Shown here piece by piece: positions 14,501 to 27,900 of a stretch of 64,000 bases of DNA. The translations under genes and the position numbers were made by a program. This stretch comes from Cruorifilaria tuberocauda (taxonomy: Eukaryota; Nematoda; Chromadorea; Rhabditida; Onchocercidae). The notes beneath the pieces are model-generated. The model made no database searches and had not been told where the DNA came from. It worked only from the letters and a program-made list of their open reading frames with translations. How positions within the stretch are numbered: position 1 is the first letter of the stretch; the number at the start of each line of letters is the position of its first letter. The stretch is from assembly GCA_013365365.1 (NCBI GenBank), contig JABVXU010000059.1:142422-206421 (forward strand). The letters run 5' to 3'.

Positions 14501-15911
14501 ACTTAACTTTTTTTAATTCACTTAAAAAGTATTACTGAATAATTTCATGTAAACCAATGTTTATCGTTGCAGATTGCTGTACTCGTGCAGTGTATCGAAT
14601 CATTAGTGTTATTGGCTGTTTGCTCTGATGATAAATTGTTAATACCTGAAAAGTTCGTCCTTCAAAAAACTCTCTATCCTAAATTTTATAAAAATATAGC
14701 TTTTTGAGCTATTTGCAACTGCCATAATGAATGGAAAAATGTTTTGGGAAAGAAAAAATCGAAATTCTCCTTACAACAATGCTGGAAAATTTATCTTGCA
14801 ATGCTTTATATGAATACAGAAAATAATCATGCTTCGCATTCTTTGCAGGTATGATTTTTGCATTCATATGAACGACCTTCGCACGTGTCCATATGCTGCA
14901 TTAAATTTAGTTCATCGGAAAGCATCAGTCCAAAATTGTGAATCCGAAGAGAATGTCAGTTTGTTGTTCAAAAACTTTTTTCATTCTTATGATTGATAAA
15001 AACCCAATATACAAGCAAGCAAGTAAAACATACGTGCTGTTTTCTACTTACGTACTTCTGACGAAATTTCTCGTCTGTAACTGATGAATTATTTATATTA
15101 TTTTTTTTTGTTGCATATTCTCTTCAAAGTATTTCCAGTTAAAATATAAATCATTACGAATTAGCATCGAACAAGTGAAAGTGTCTGTTGTGGAAGAACG
15201 AAGTTTCTTTCAATTTGAATTGTCACCTATTCGTTTGGCCTATTGCAATTGTCACTGTGCATCATTTTGCGCTAATATTCTTCTGAAATTTCCTTTTGTT
15301 AGTTTTTCATGATTTAATGCAGAATGATATTTCTTATAGAGATTTTTGGAATTATATTTTGGAATTTCTGTTAAGAAATAAGACGTTACTTTTTTTTTAA
15401 AATTAACTTTTGTATCATTTCTTGAAATCGGCGGTAGTGGTAGAATCATATTTCTCATACACTTAAACTTCTAATGTGAATCATATTTCTTGAACTTTAA
15501 ATGTGATATGAATAGTTAGTACTTTCGTTGTTATGTCGTTAAAATCGAAATGAACAATTCAAATTGAGTTAGTTTTCCAAAAATGTTGATTCTATTTTTC
15601 GGATTATTCCTGAAATCTTTCGGTACGCGGAAAAGGAATTCAAACATAACTTTTATTCTGAAAGAAAATATTGTGAATAATTCAAAAAATGAAAAATTTC
15701 CAGATTCAACTGAAGCAGTTTGTGTCTGTATTGCCAAAGAACATAGAAAAATGGATTGAATGTGGCTCTGTTTTGTTGAATGACATAAGTTTTGACATAC
15801 ACTTACCTTACAGAATGTCTGAAGCACATATATTCATGGAGCAGAAAAATTTCCTCATTAAACATGATAAGCGTACCAAAAGGTAAGTATTATTTGATTT
15901 CATTAATGAAA

Positions 15912-15980
<69 letters not shown>

Positions 15981-18900
15981 CTAATTTCTTTTCGTGGAAT
16001 TTCTTCCAATACAAATTTTAAATGGTGAAACTTGATTAAAGAGAGAGCAAGAAATAAATTATCGTTTCTATAACATTAAGAAAGATGTACAAGATCTAGG
16101 TGATTTTCAGTTACGTGATTTTCAGTTACCTTTTTTATTTCTACCTTTTTTTTGCAGACTTTATTTTCTATGGGATAATACAAATAGTTGCGCCTGCTTT
16201 GGTCATACTTGGTTTTTTGGTCCTGTTGATACAATGTAGGCTCTTATGTTTGCCATTTGCATTTCTTTTTATGCTTATATTAATTAAAGATTTATGTCCT
16301 ATTCATGGAAAAATCCGATTTTCTACTGATACATAATCTTTTCAGTGGCCTGTCGCTGATGCATGAACTTAATAAGCCTTGTGTAGGGAGCAGTATTAGA
16401 AATGAAACGGACGCGCAACCTGTCATTGGTCAGAGTATTATTCATGAGGATAGATGGTGATTTTTTTCAACATTTTTAATTGTTTGCATGTTTATAAAAT
16501 GTCTTGTAACCATTTTATAGTGTTTTAGGATGATCAGTGCAAAAAATCTAGTGGAACAGAAAGGTCTTGCTGCCATCGAAGAAAATAGGGAAGAGGTGAG
16601 TATATAATATACATGTTGTAAGCTTAAAATTAATATCTCACTTAAAAAAATTTTATTTGTAGGAAACTATGAGTGAAAGGAAGGCATCTTCCGATTCTTT
16701 CCATTCGGCATTTTCATCAACTGATGTTAATATATATCATCATATGGTTGGTCCAATCCTCTCATCGACAATCCTTCATGAAACTTATGCTTCATTTTTA
16801 AGTGTTTATGAGAACGGAATCACGAGTGATAGTAATTCGAAACTGTTAAAGTCTAGCTCCTCTCGAAAGGTAAAATTTCTTAATTTTTTGTGCTACTTAA
16901 TAAAAGTGAAATTTTTTTTGAATTTCCTGGTCTTTACTTTCAACTCTAGGAAATTAATTTTGTTGATAAGAATCCGATAAAATATTTAAAAGGGCATCAG
17001 TTTTGATTTTCGATATGACTAGTTTGTTTTCTTACGAAATCGTACCCGTGTTATAACTTTTGCGTAAATTTTTTTCAGCTGAGAGTTCTGAATTTAAAGT
17101 TTAAAGTTTTTAGATAACATCTGGAATTAACGAACTTATATTAACAAAGCAAGAAGAGAAGCAGAAATTAGCTATGAAAAAAGACGTTAGTGGTAATGAA
17201 TCATCTGTTGATGCCGATATTTTTGACCGACATACGATGAAAATAAATGGCATTTTAGGTAGTCAGTTACACGTAAGTTATCAGATATTACATCATTCAT
17301 ATAAAGAATTTATTCGACAAGATTCATCGGAGTACTGAAGGACTGCAATAATAACTCATTCTCAACAACAATTTATTAAGGCTTCTTGTTTCGTCAGATA
17401 GTTGGTATATTTACCAACTCTTAGTGATCCACATCCAGATTTAACATTTAATTAAAAAAGATTATCGGATAAGTATAAGTAAGTGGGTCAAACAACTAAT
17501 GTGACTTCACTTTTCGCTTATTAAAAAATCTTTTTGAATATTTTATCTTCTGGCTGAGATTTTAATAGTAGAATAGTATGGAAACATAAGAAAAATATGT
17601 TCTGATTCGCTGCTCACGCAATTGTAGCCATCAAATCATTACCAAATTAGTCTGCTACTTTCGATTTTAAAATTGACATGCATACATGAAAACAAATTTT
17701 TCCAATACGATAAAACTGAGGAAGCCTGAACATCGAGAATATTGTATTGTTATCGAAGCATTCTGTTTAAGTCAATTAATTTCAGATCTTTATAACACCA
17801 CTGGCTTTAGAAGTGACGCAACGGATTATGGAGCAGATATTAGCTGGATTCATGCTTATAAATCCCGTCTTTATTGTTCAACATCTGTACACAGTATGCT
17901 CTTTCCGACACCATGCCCAACCTCTTACAAGCGATATGAGTAAGGAATTCGGTTCATTATTTATGTTGAATCAGTTTACATTTCATAGAGCAGAAACTAA
18001 TATTATCGTTTTTAAATTTAATAGCTTCTTAAAAATTATAACTTTAATATATATTCCATTAACAGATATCTTATATGGAGTGTTATTATTCTGAGAAGCA
18101 AATTTTATTTCGATTTTAGTTGGAAGAATGTATATTCCTGAATTCCTGAATACTGTAAATTATCACAACTTAGATTGGTTAATTTTAAATCACTATTATT
18201 TGCTTGAGAAATGATTTAGCGTGCCATAAAAAAGTAACTGATGTATTCATGTTAATCATTCGCTTTATTAATCCTTCGCCTTTTTTAGGCATCAAAAAAG
18301 GTCAGTCGCGTTTGCAAGGCAATATTACTTTTCCTGATATCAACATCGTTTTCTTCCAGTGTGGAATGATTGAAAAAATTATTCATTCGGCATCACTTGA
18401 AGATTCTGTATCTCGTTTAGCTCGAAATAGTGTTATTATATTGCATTTTCACAAGACCATCTTATCTCTTTCAAGCAGTGACTGCCACAGAGTAAACCTT
18501 TTATCAAATTTAAAAATTTTCAGTATCATTTTAATAGCCTGCAATACATGGCATAATCTGGCATAATCTTAATGACAAAACTGATAGGATTTCCCAACTA
18601 CAGTTTTATACTTCTTTTCAGAAGAAAAATTTCCCTGGAATGGAATTTACTTTGAAAGGTCATACACAATTCCTCCAGTTGGTTGAATCATGGAAATTAG
18701 ATTTCGCATACAATAAGTCTTTTGCCCTTAAATATTCTACAAATTGGAATCAACTTAATGTAAACAATCGTTTTAATGGATATGACCTAAGAGTTGTTAT
18801 AGGTTGGTTGAAAGTCTAATTTACTAATGTTGTTTAAAATATTTCGAGTATTCCAATTTATTATTGTTATTATTTAAGCTGTAACATTTGAGTTAAGTCT

Positions 18901-21900
18901 TATTTCACATCTGTTTACAGAGAAAAGATTTGTTTTTGCTTTAAAAAGTTTCTTCTTCTTTGCAGATAGTGAACTTCCTGATCTTACGTTAAGGATAAAT
19001 AATAGTGAAGTAGACAGTAAATTGCACTCATCAGGTGCACAGGATCAATTATCTTTGTTGATCGGACCTTGTGGACTAACAATTGGTCTATGTAAACCGA
19101 TTGGGCAAACAACCAGGTTTGGTTTTATCATGCTGTAAAATATGTAAGTTTTAGAGTTAGAAATTTGAAGAAAAACTTGAAGCTTTTGAAAATTTGAAAA
19201 AAAGTGGTACCTTTACATTTGTTTCATTTGTCAAAAATTATTTTGGGTTTGTGATTCTTAAGTTCCCATTACTTTTCAAGCATGGAATGGCCATTTTTCG
19301 ATGTGTTTGCACCTTGTATAACATCTTGGATATATGCTATTGGTCGTTTAAGTGAAAGTTTAGCAAAAAATATAGCAGCTGTAGATGAACGAATAGATTT
19401 TGCATTAATAAAATTGCTGTTGGAAGTAATGGATTACAACAATGGCCAGGTTTGTGTGCAATTAAAAATATGGTAATCATTATTTATTTTTATCCTTTGA
19501 TTACTTCACAACTTTATATGCCATCCAGCAACTCGTAATGATCTAATAATTCTATTTTAGTTATTCGTATTCGAAAAAAGCTGTTTTTCGGATGTACAGC
19601 TATACAGTAAGACTGCAGCTTCATGTCCCAGTTGTATGTTAACTATTATTTTGTTACGTTATGCTGCACAGGAAGATTTAAGCGATTATTGGCAACAAAT
19701 GGATTATTCGGAAATGAGATATTATTTAAATGAAACACGAAGAAAGCAAGCATTAATAGCTCTACTCAGCCATTGGCAAACTATTATTTGTTCACAAGTT
19801 AAGGTAATAATTTTTCAATATGGAATGAATTTCTTGATATATTATTTACTTGTGGTTGAAAAACAAGCACGCAAAATATCGTGCTTGGGAAATTAAGGGG
19901 AGAATTATGTTAAATCTTAGCTACTGGCTAACCATTATTTCTTTCTTTTGTCTTCACTCTGCTATATATATCGCAAAACAATATTCCCAAATCTGATCAA
20001 TTGGTGCTACGTCGTGTCACCAGAACAGCTTGATGGAAGGCTAACTATTAGCAACATGAATTTTGTACAGCATATTATAACAAAACTAATGCGGATCCTG
20101 TATTTATATGAGCGATGCTAGTGCTAATTCCATCGTGTTTGTTATTTGCAGATCTCAAATGTTGAATTGGCACATAGATATCTTAAGCATCACCTAAAAA
20201 GTCCAACGAATTCACATGAAGTTCGTGTAACTGTTGATTCAAACCAGCTGAATAGTGCTACTGATAAAAATGATTGTAATAGTAGTGCTCGTTCAACTGC
20301 TAAATCTCATCAAAGTATGTTATTTTTTGCACAGGTTTTTTTATGACAAAATCTCGTCTGGAAGCTTATTCATTTTGATGTCATTCAATTTTTTGTAACA
20401 AAATCTGATCGCGTAATAATCAAACTAGACGAATATATTTAATTTTTACTTCAATTTTTTTAATCTATTGTAGACTATTATTTGCTGTTTTATATAAATT
20501 ATAACTAATAATTGCAGCAATATTGAATTAAAAAATATAATTACTTGGAGAATTAATTGCATTGTTTTATCGAATTCTCTTAGATCCGGAAAATGAATTA
20601 GATGAAATAGATAAGAAATATGCTTTAGTGGACTTATATCACTGGATTTTGGCAAAACATCTTGAACACAAAGAAGCAGCAACACAAAATAGAGCTACAA
20701 GAAAGCTTGTGGATGATGCACCAGTAAACGCCATGGAAATTGCTTTATGCGCTTTCTTTTGGAGTTTTTATAGGGTAAATTATCGATTGTAAAATCGGTC
20801 TAGACATTGCTTCAGGAAAAATTGATAATGAAAATCTCAAAGTTTCATAGAATTATAAATTCCAGTGTGTTTATTTTTATTTTTTATTATTAAAATCGTA
20901 TGTCTAAACTGTAAACTATAGATCTCAAGAATTATGGATTTGTCACTCTAAGCTAGTTTCCGCTGCATCAACAGCTGTACTAACAAGATAATGTTGTCAT
21001 TTGAAGTGAGTTACCATTTTATCGAAACAACTTTAAACAGTACAATTAATACGCTTAAATGTGTTATTGTATTTTAGGCACGTGGACTTGACTCTTCAAA
21101 AGCAAATATTTTACTGCCAGTGGCTGATATTGATGCTAAGTTCTTAGTAGAATTAATATCGATAAAGGTACAAAAAAATTTCCAGTGATCATTTAGAATA
21201 GTGGATGGATTGTCATTCTGATTTATGTCTAAAACTACACTTTTGAAATTAGCTGATTCGAATTGTTGATATAGATTTATACTGAAACAGTAAATTAAAC
21301 ATTTTAATTCGAGGAAAAAAATTTTTCGGATAAAATGCAAATAGAGATTTTAACTTTAGGATTTCTTCGACAGCTTCATAGAACCAAGAACTACAGTTGT
21401 TGAAAAAACTGGATCGAAATTTATGATGATATATTGCTTCAGATCGATATACTGGAACCGAAAATGATTTCTGCATCGAATGTCACTTACTTATCAACAA
21501 CTAGGCACCACCTATTATATTTGGATTCACTTGATATGATGGGACAGATTCATACAGAATCTCTTTTTGATGAACTTAAACTTCGGCCTATAAGGTATAT
21601 GAATTTCTTCCGTGGATTTTAAACTTCTGGTGACGAGATTTTTCCTGAACAATGATAATTTATGCCATATTATTTTTCGTTTGATTTCAAATTAATTATT
21701 CTAGACCGATTAGCAGGAAATAAATAAATTAATATTTCCAGGATTTTCATATCTTTGTCATATAATTCATCTGTGCAAAACATTCGTACTATATTTCCTT
21801 TCGTGGCTGTTTGTTTTTTCAACGATCTTTCACGTGTGACTCGTTCATGTACATCGGCTTTCGCACATTTGAAGATAGCAAGAACATGTAAAGCACCGAA

Positions 21901-24900
21901 GGAAACAATGTGTATTTCAAAATCTTCGAATTCTGCAACGTCTGAGTTTGGTATTACCAGTTCAACATACTGGTTATATAATGTGATCGATAAACTGCAA
22001 GATTATTTAGGGTAATTTGCTTTATTTTGTCTTTCGAATTTGCTTGAATATTTTGTTCTTACACCGATTTAAATTCTTATTTTAATTTCCTTTATATGGT
22101 TTTTCAGCTCCCGCGTTAGTATAGTGCATTTCAAAGATGACCTCTTGGAAATAAAAGTGGATGGCAATATGGATATTAAAGTCGCTGTTCTTGAAATGAC
22201 ACTTACTCACCTGTATATATCAGCTACTCTGAAAAGGATACAGGCAACTTTTAAGATAGAAAATTGATCAAATGACATTTGTTTTCAGTTTTATACAAAA
22301 TTTCAGAATCGTTGATAAGTTAACACATTTCAGCTTAAACATATGAATCGACGAGGTAAAATAACAGACAATAAGATATTGGATGAATTGAATACATCTA
22401 TTCAGCGTGCTAATCTGATTTTATCTGAATTTGTAATGGGTCACGACGCCAAACATATCGTTAGCTTTTTAGTGAAGACAAGCTCGTTGAAATTTGAAAG
22501 GTACTAATTTTTTTTTTTTAATTCATTCTTAAAAAACTAAAATTTTGGAAACAGTTGAACAGACTAAGTTGCAGGGAGAAGTATATTAAAGAATCAGTAA
22601 GAAATCATATCAAAGTGTTGATTGGTGATGTTGAAGGTGATACTCCCATTTATGCTCAGAATCTTCATGAAGTGGTCCTTAGGAATGTTTCGCAATTGAA
22701 TGAACAGATAACTCGTTTGGAGTATAACTCGCCAACGGTAACATTACATATTGTAGTTTTCAAAAACGTGTATTACTTTTTTTTTCACTATATATGTATA
22801 GATAGATCAAGTGGTTGAAATGTGCTAAATGTGATTAAAGCGCAGCTTATTTTTTGCATTTTCTGAAATTGAAACTTAAAGATTATTTCAGCCCGTTGGT
22901 GAATATTCAGCTCATTTGCAACGACGACAGGGTGTAGTAGTTGTGAATTTTGAACTTCTAATAAGCAGCATTGAATTGTCTGCTCAGTTATTACCCTCAT
23001 TAAAAGTCAAGTATCGACTTGATCAAGCTCAGAGTAGTGGGAATACGTTCGTTTTCTTTTACTGATAGATATTGTATTAATTTTGGAAATCGTGAATTTC
23101 AAGTTTAAAATAGCAATTAAGATTTTCTTTTTTTTTTTGACTTTCAGAGGATCAGCATCGAAATTCACTAGCCGAATTAAAAGCCACGTTGTGTATTTTA
23201 CTGTCGTTGCACCCAGTGATGAAAAACGAGCATCTTCGTTTAATTCGGATACTTTCACGCTAATACTTCCTCACATTTCCGCTGATGGTGCATACCGTAT
23301 GCCGGAGAAAATTGAACGCATGGACGAAATGGGAGACGAAAATTTGATGTTTAGAGAGGGAGGATATATCGATGTAGTTGTGACAATCGGTGACATTTAC
23401 TACTAAAATTTTATCAAAATAATGCTGAGATGTTTGTACGCAATAGCACTGCAACTAATTACAATGTTTATTAATCTTTCTCGGTTTTTAAGGTTTTATG
23501 AATATGACTTTCAGTGTTAAAAGTTATATTAATTATTGGTTCTGATTTTGTTTTCCTAAATTTCAGGTAAATTGGAACATGTTTTCACTACTGATTTGCT
23601 TAATCAAATTCTTTTTGCGGAACAGTGTTTTCGTACTGAACTGTTATCTTTGATCGACAGAATCATTGACGATCGAACGGTTCGTCCACCGGCACCATCT
23701 GAACAGCACTCTTCACAGAATCCATTCCTATTCACTATTACAGCAAGTTTCGATCAGTGTTTTTTCGTCTTTATATTATCTGTTTTTTAAATGTAATATT
23801 TATTGTAAGGTTAAAACAGTATTTATTTGTGTTTAGCATATTTTAAATTAATAAATCAATAACTTATGGAAATAAGAGAACTCTCCTTGCGTTCATCATG
23901 GCCATTCCAGGCCTCGATAATTTACTCATATTAAATTTATCGGAACAAATAATCTAAATCTAGAATACAGAAACACTTTTGCTTTATGCTTCAGAGGTAA
24001 TTCAGAGATAGCAAGTAATTGAGCAAGCGAACTTATGTTTTGTGTAATTTTAGCTACGTGGAGAAACAGCTCCTTGGCTTCAACTAACTGCCAGTACACC
24101 AACTTCAATTGCAGTCCGATTAACATTCGATAATATTACAGCTACCTTAACAAATCGTTGGACACAAAAAGGAGTGAAGTCAGAAATGGTAAATTTCGCT
24201 CTCATTTTAGAACTTCCAAATCTTTTGGTTGAAGAGCTCAATAAATGGTTGAAATCTTTAAAAATTTTCCCAATTGTTAATGTCAAGAGCCATAAATTTC
24301 CCATAAATTTCCCAGGTGCTACCTTATGAATTAATGTTCAGAAAAAATTGTACGGAAAAGCGGTGATTGGTGTGAGTGCTAAACTGGGTCTTTTGGTTAA
24401 AACTGCTATGTTTGAAGAAATTGAAACTGAACTACAAGAGTTTGCGACATTTATGACGCAGGTAAAATTTCTTTTTTACATTAAATTTAAAATTCAAAAC
24501 ACATAAAACTTTGATCCATAAAATAAGATTAAACATCTACTGCGATGCTAGGATAACAGCATTTTCAAGCTGGATATATTCAAGTTTGATAAAATAGTTC
24601 TTAAAAATCCCTAGTTAAATTGTGCAGATCTTCAGTTACTGGTCAACTGAAATTGGATGATTTTTTAAAGGGATTACTTAGGATTCAGGTAGATTAAACG
24701 TTTGAAGATATTACTTAACCCTTCAAATTAGTAAAGGGTATGAGCTCATTTTTGTGAAGTAAATTTTTAATGAATTCACAATTAAATATGAATCAGTAGA
24801 TTTATTAAAATTCAGATAACCTTGCAAAATAAGAGCAGCAGCAGCGTTCCATCTGCATACAGTTACGTTGTCACAGTAAATCGTCCAATTCTTCTCATTA

Positions 24901-27900
24901 AGTCATCAGCAATCGATAAAGTAAGCTCTTTTATCAAATCATTTTTGCATGTCAATGATCTTTTTTCATCTGAGTTTAACATATCCATCTCTGATCACCT
25001 TCGCATTTCCTCTTATTTTAGGCGATCTTGTTATGGCTAAATTACAAAAATACTTATGACTTTTGGCATGAAGAACGAAAAAAAATGTTAACATCGTCAC
25101 GACGATTATCTTTTATGTCGACTCATGTTTCAACACCTCTAGTAAGTCATTTTCCATTTTAGGAGGAACTAAGTTTCAAAATTTAACATAAAACCATTTG
25201 GAAAATATTATTAGTAGATCCTGAAATTGTTATTAATCTAGTTTTAATCAAGATAAACTTGTGATTAGGTCCCTCTTTCATTGCTTCACACTTCTATTTT
25301 TATTGAATATCTTATCTTTTCAATAAGCGAGGGTAAATATTCCATTGTAATATCATCTACTCGTTATTGTTATATTTTAGTAATCGAATACATCATTAAG
25401 AGATTTCTATGCATGTGAAATTGACAGATCTTATAATAGTATTTGCAAGTTTGGTGGTGTAGTAAATGTTAGTATTCATATGCAAGATTCTTTTCAGAAT
25501 ATACTAAATTGAATTAAGTTCATTTATTTATTTCAAATAATTTTAATAAATTATGAGAAATTTAGAATAAAAATCCTTCAACGTGCTTTGCAGAATGCAG
25601 AAACAGGAATGAATGTAAGTTTGTCGTTGAAAGTAACCAATGGCATTTACGTCTGCATGCCATTATATAGTGCAGATCTGAGTGAGAACCTCTCTGCACT
25701 GCTTATTTCGTTACAAAGCACGGATGTAAGCGTTTGTGTGAAGAAAGAGTTGGCTTGTCAAGCGACGTTTCACAAATTTAAAGTCAAATTTATTGACAAT
25801 TTCGATGATCAGGTGATTATTAAATATTAAATTTTTTTAGTTTTGAATATTTAATTTGTTTAAATTTAGATTGATTTAGCCTAAAATCTTTCTCAAGAAT
25901 CCCATTATGATTTTTTGAATTTTAAGAGAAGTAGTAAAATTCTAAATCTTGAAAGCAATTGAATTATTATGTACCGAGTCCATTTCACCAGTGTTTTTTT
26001 CACTAATATTAAATATACTGAATGTCGAAGAGTCGTGCTAAGTAATATTCATTCTGAAAGAATTATGCTGCAGTGCGAAAAAAAGTCAAACTGTTTAGGC
26101 TCTGAATGATACTTGGATAGAAGAGGAACCTGGCGACCCATCCCGCTCAAATTATTTCTATTTTCCGCAAGGTACCTATCAGCTTGTTTCACGTGCGATG
26201 GCCGCTTCTGATTCATCTGAGAATGCCAAATGGACTTTATCAATAAAATGGCAGATGTGTGGAATGGTCATAGATCTGGATCAAGTAAACTATATGCTAT
26301 TTTTATTAATTTCTCCAGTTCCCCAATTATTAATGTTGATATGTTGCAGCTACCTTCTATGCATGAGAAATTCAACCTTTATAACAATGGAGAAATTATA
26401 ACTTTTTGAATGAACAGGATAAGTGTATAGAATATTGATAGTTATACTAGTCATTTAGCGCATCGGCAAGCATGCATCACTTCTAATTAGTACCTTCTCA
26501 TCGCTTGCGTCCGATATCAATGAAGAAGATTGGGAAGAATTGGCAAATGAATCATCAGTCGTCTATAATGATGAAGATGAACAAGATGCTGAGATAGATG
26601 TTAGCGGTGAACTTGGAAGTCTTGCACAACCCGAAGAAAGAATTCAATGGTTGGAACGAAAAGTAAACCTTGAGACCTTTATGCTTCAAAATCAAGAACG
26701 CTAAAATAATCGCAGATATCATATCAGTTTCGAAAAGAAAAGTGTCAAAGGCAAAATAATGCTATTATTAGGAATTATTTTTCGCAAATAATTTTTCATA
26801 CTGAAATCGGTTTTTTGTTGCTCTTTATTCCCAAATTTTTAAATTTAAATCATTATAAAATCGAACATAAAGATGCACGATCAGTCGGTTTTGGTTACCG
26901 ACTTGATGCAGTGTGGTGCATCGGAACCGGCGATCGAAAAGGAAAGGCGAACGTTGCGCAAGTTGGAGTCAGCCCGGTTTAAGCAGTTTCGAAAATCAAT
27001 AATTGAAAAATTGAAACGTAATGCTGTTCGTCAACGGAAGAAGTTGATGGAACCGAAGAGGGTTATTTTTGAGTATTTTGGTATATGTGGCACGGATTTA
27101 GTTGCGAAATAGTATTTTTACATTATTTTGTAGACTATTATTCTAGAGTGAAAGGGATTTTATCCAAAACTTCTACTTCTTAAATCTTTCATATCTTCAC
27201 TTTTCAAGTTAAAAATAAGTTAAATAAAAAGTTATAAAATTTTTTCTTTTTTCTGATCGCTGATTGAAAAACATTTGTAGAACATCGGAGCTCATGAAAC
27301 AAAACAGATGATAAATATGTTATCCTCCGAACAGTTGGACGATCCATCACAAATGCCTTCCGTTATGGGAAAGAAAGATGCATCACTAGGTTTACAACTT
27401 AGTGAATTACTTAAAAGCTCAGAGGGAGGGTCGTTAAGCGCACGTTCATCAGAGAGTAATCCTATGACAAGTACGGTGGACATGAACATTGATGTACAGG
27501 TAAAGTTCCATAATTTCTAATCCATCAAGTTTGGGAGCAAAGACTTGAAACTTCCTTGAACGAAATTTTCAGCAGAAAAAAGACCGTTTTAGAAGAATAT
27601 CCTCGAATTGTGTTGCAGTTTTGAAAATAGTTCTAGGTGGGAATCGAATCTGGTCAATGTACTTTGCGAGCGTTAACTAAAGAAGAAAGTACAGGTCTTC
27701 CGTCAAAACGTCCCTCTGTACGAGATCTAAAGTCAAAAATGGCACAAACAAGTGAATCTGTAGCGGTCACGAAATTTGCGATTCCAAGGTTTATTTACTT
27801 GTGTTTGTTTGTTGACCTCGACTTTAAACATAAGGGAATTGCATAATTCCGCTCATTCTATCATTGTAATGAACGAGGCGATTGAATATGCACGTAATTG

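Noticed and set aside
15792..16028. Open frames on both strands across the TG repeat
   Set aside because: They encode only VCVCV or THTHT runs produced by the microsatellite.
26873..27112. Stand-alone 79-codon gene inside the lpd-3 locus
   Set aside because: The stretch begins at an AAG acceptor, is flanked by exons that fit LPD-3, and reads as a charged helical segment of the same protein. The ATG is incidental.
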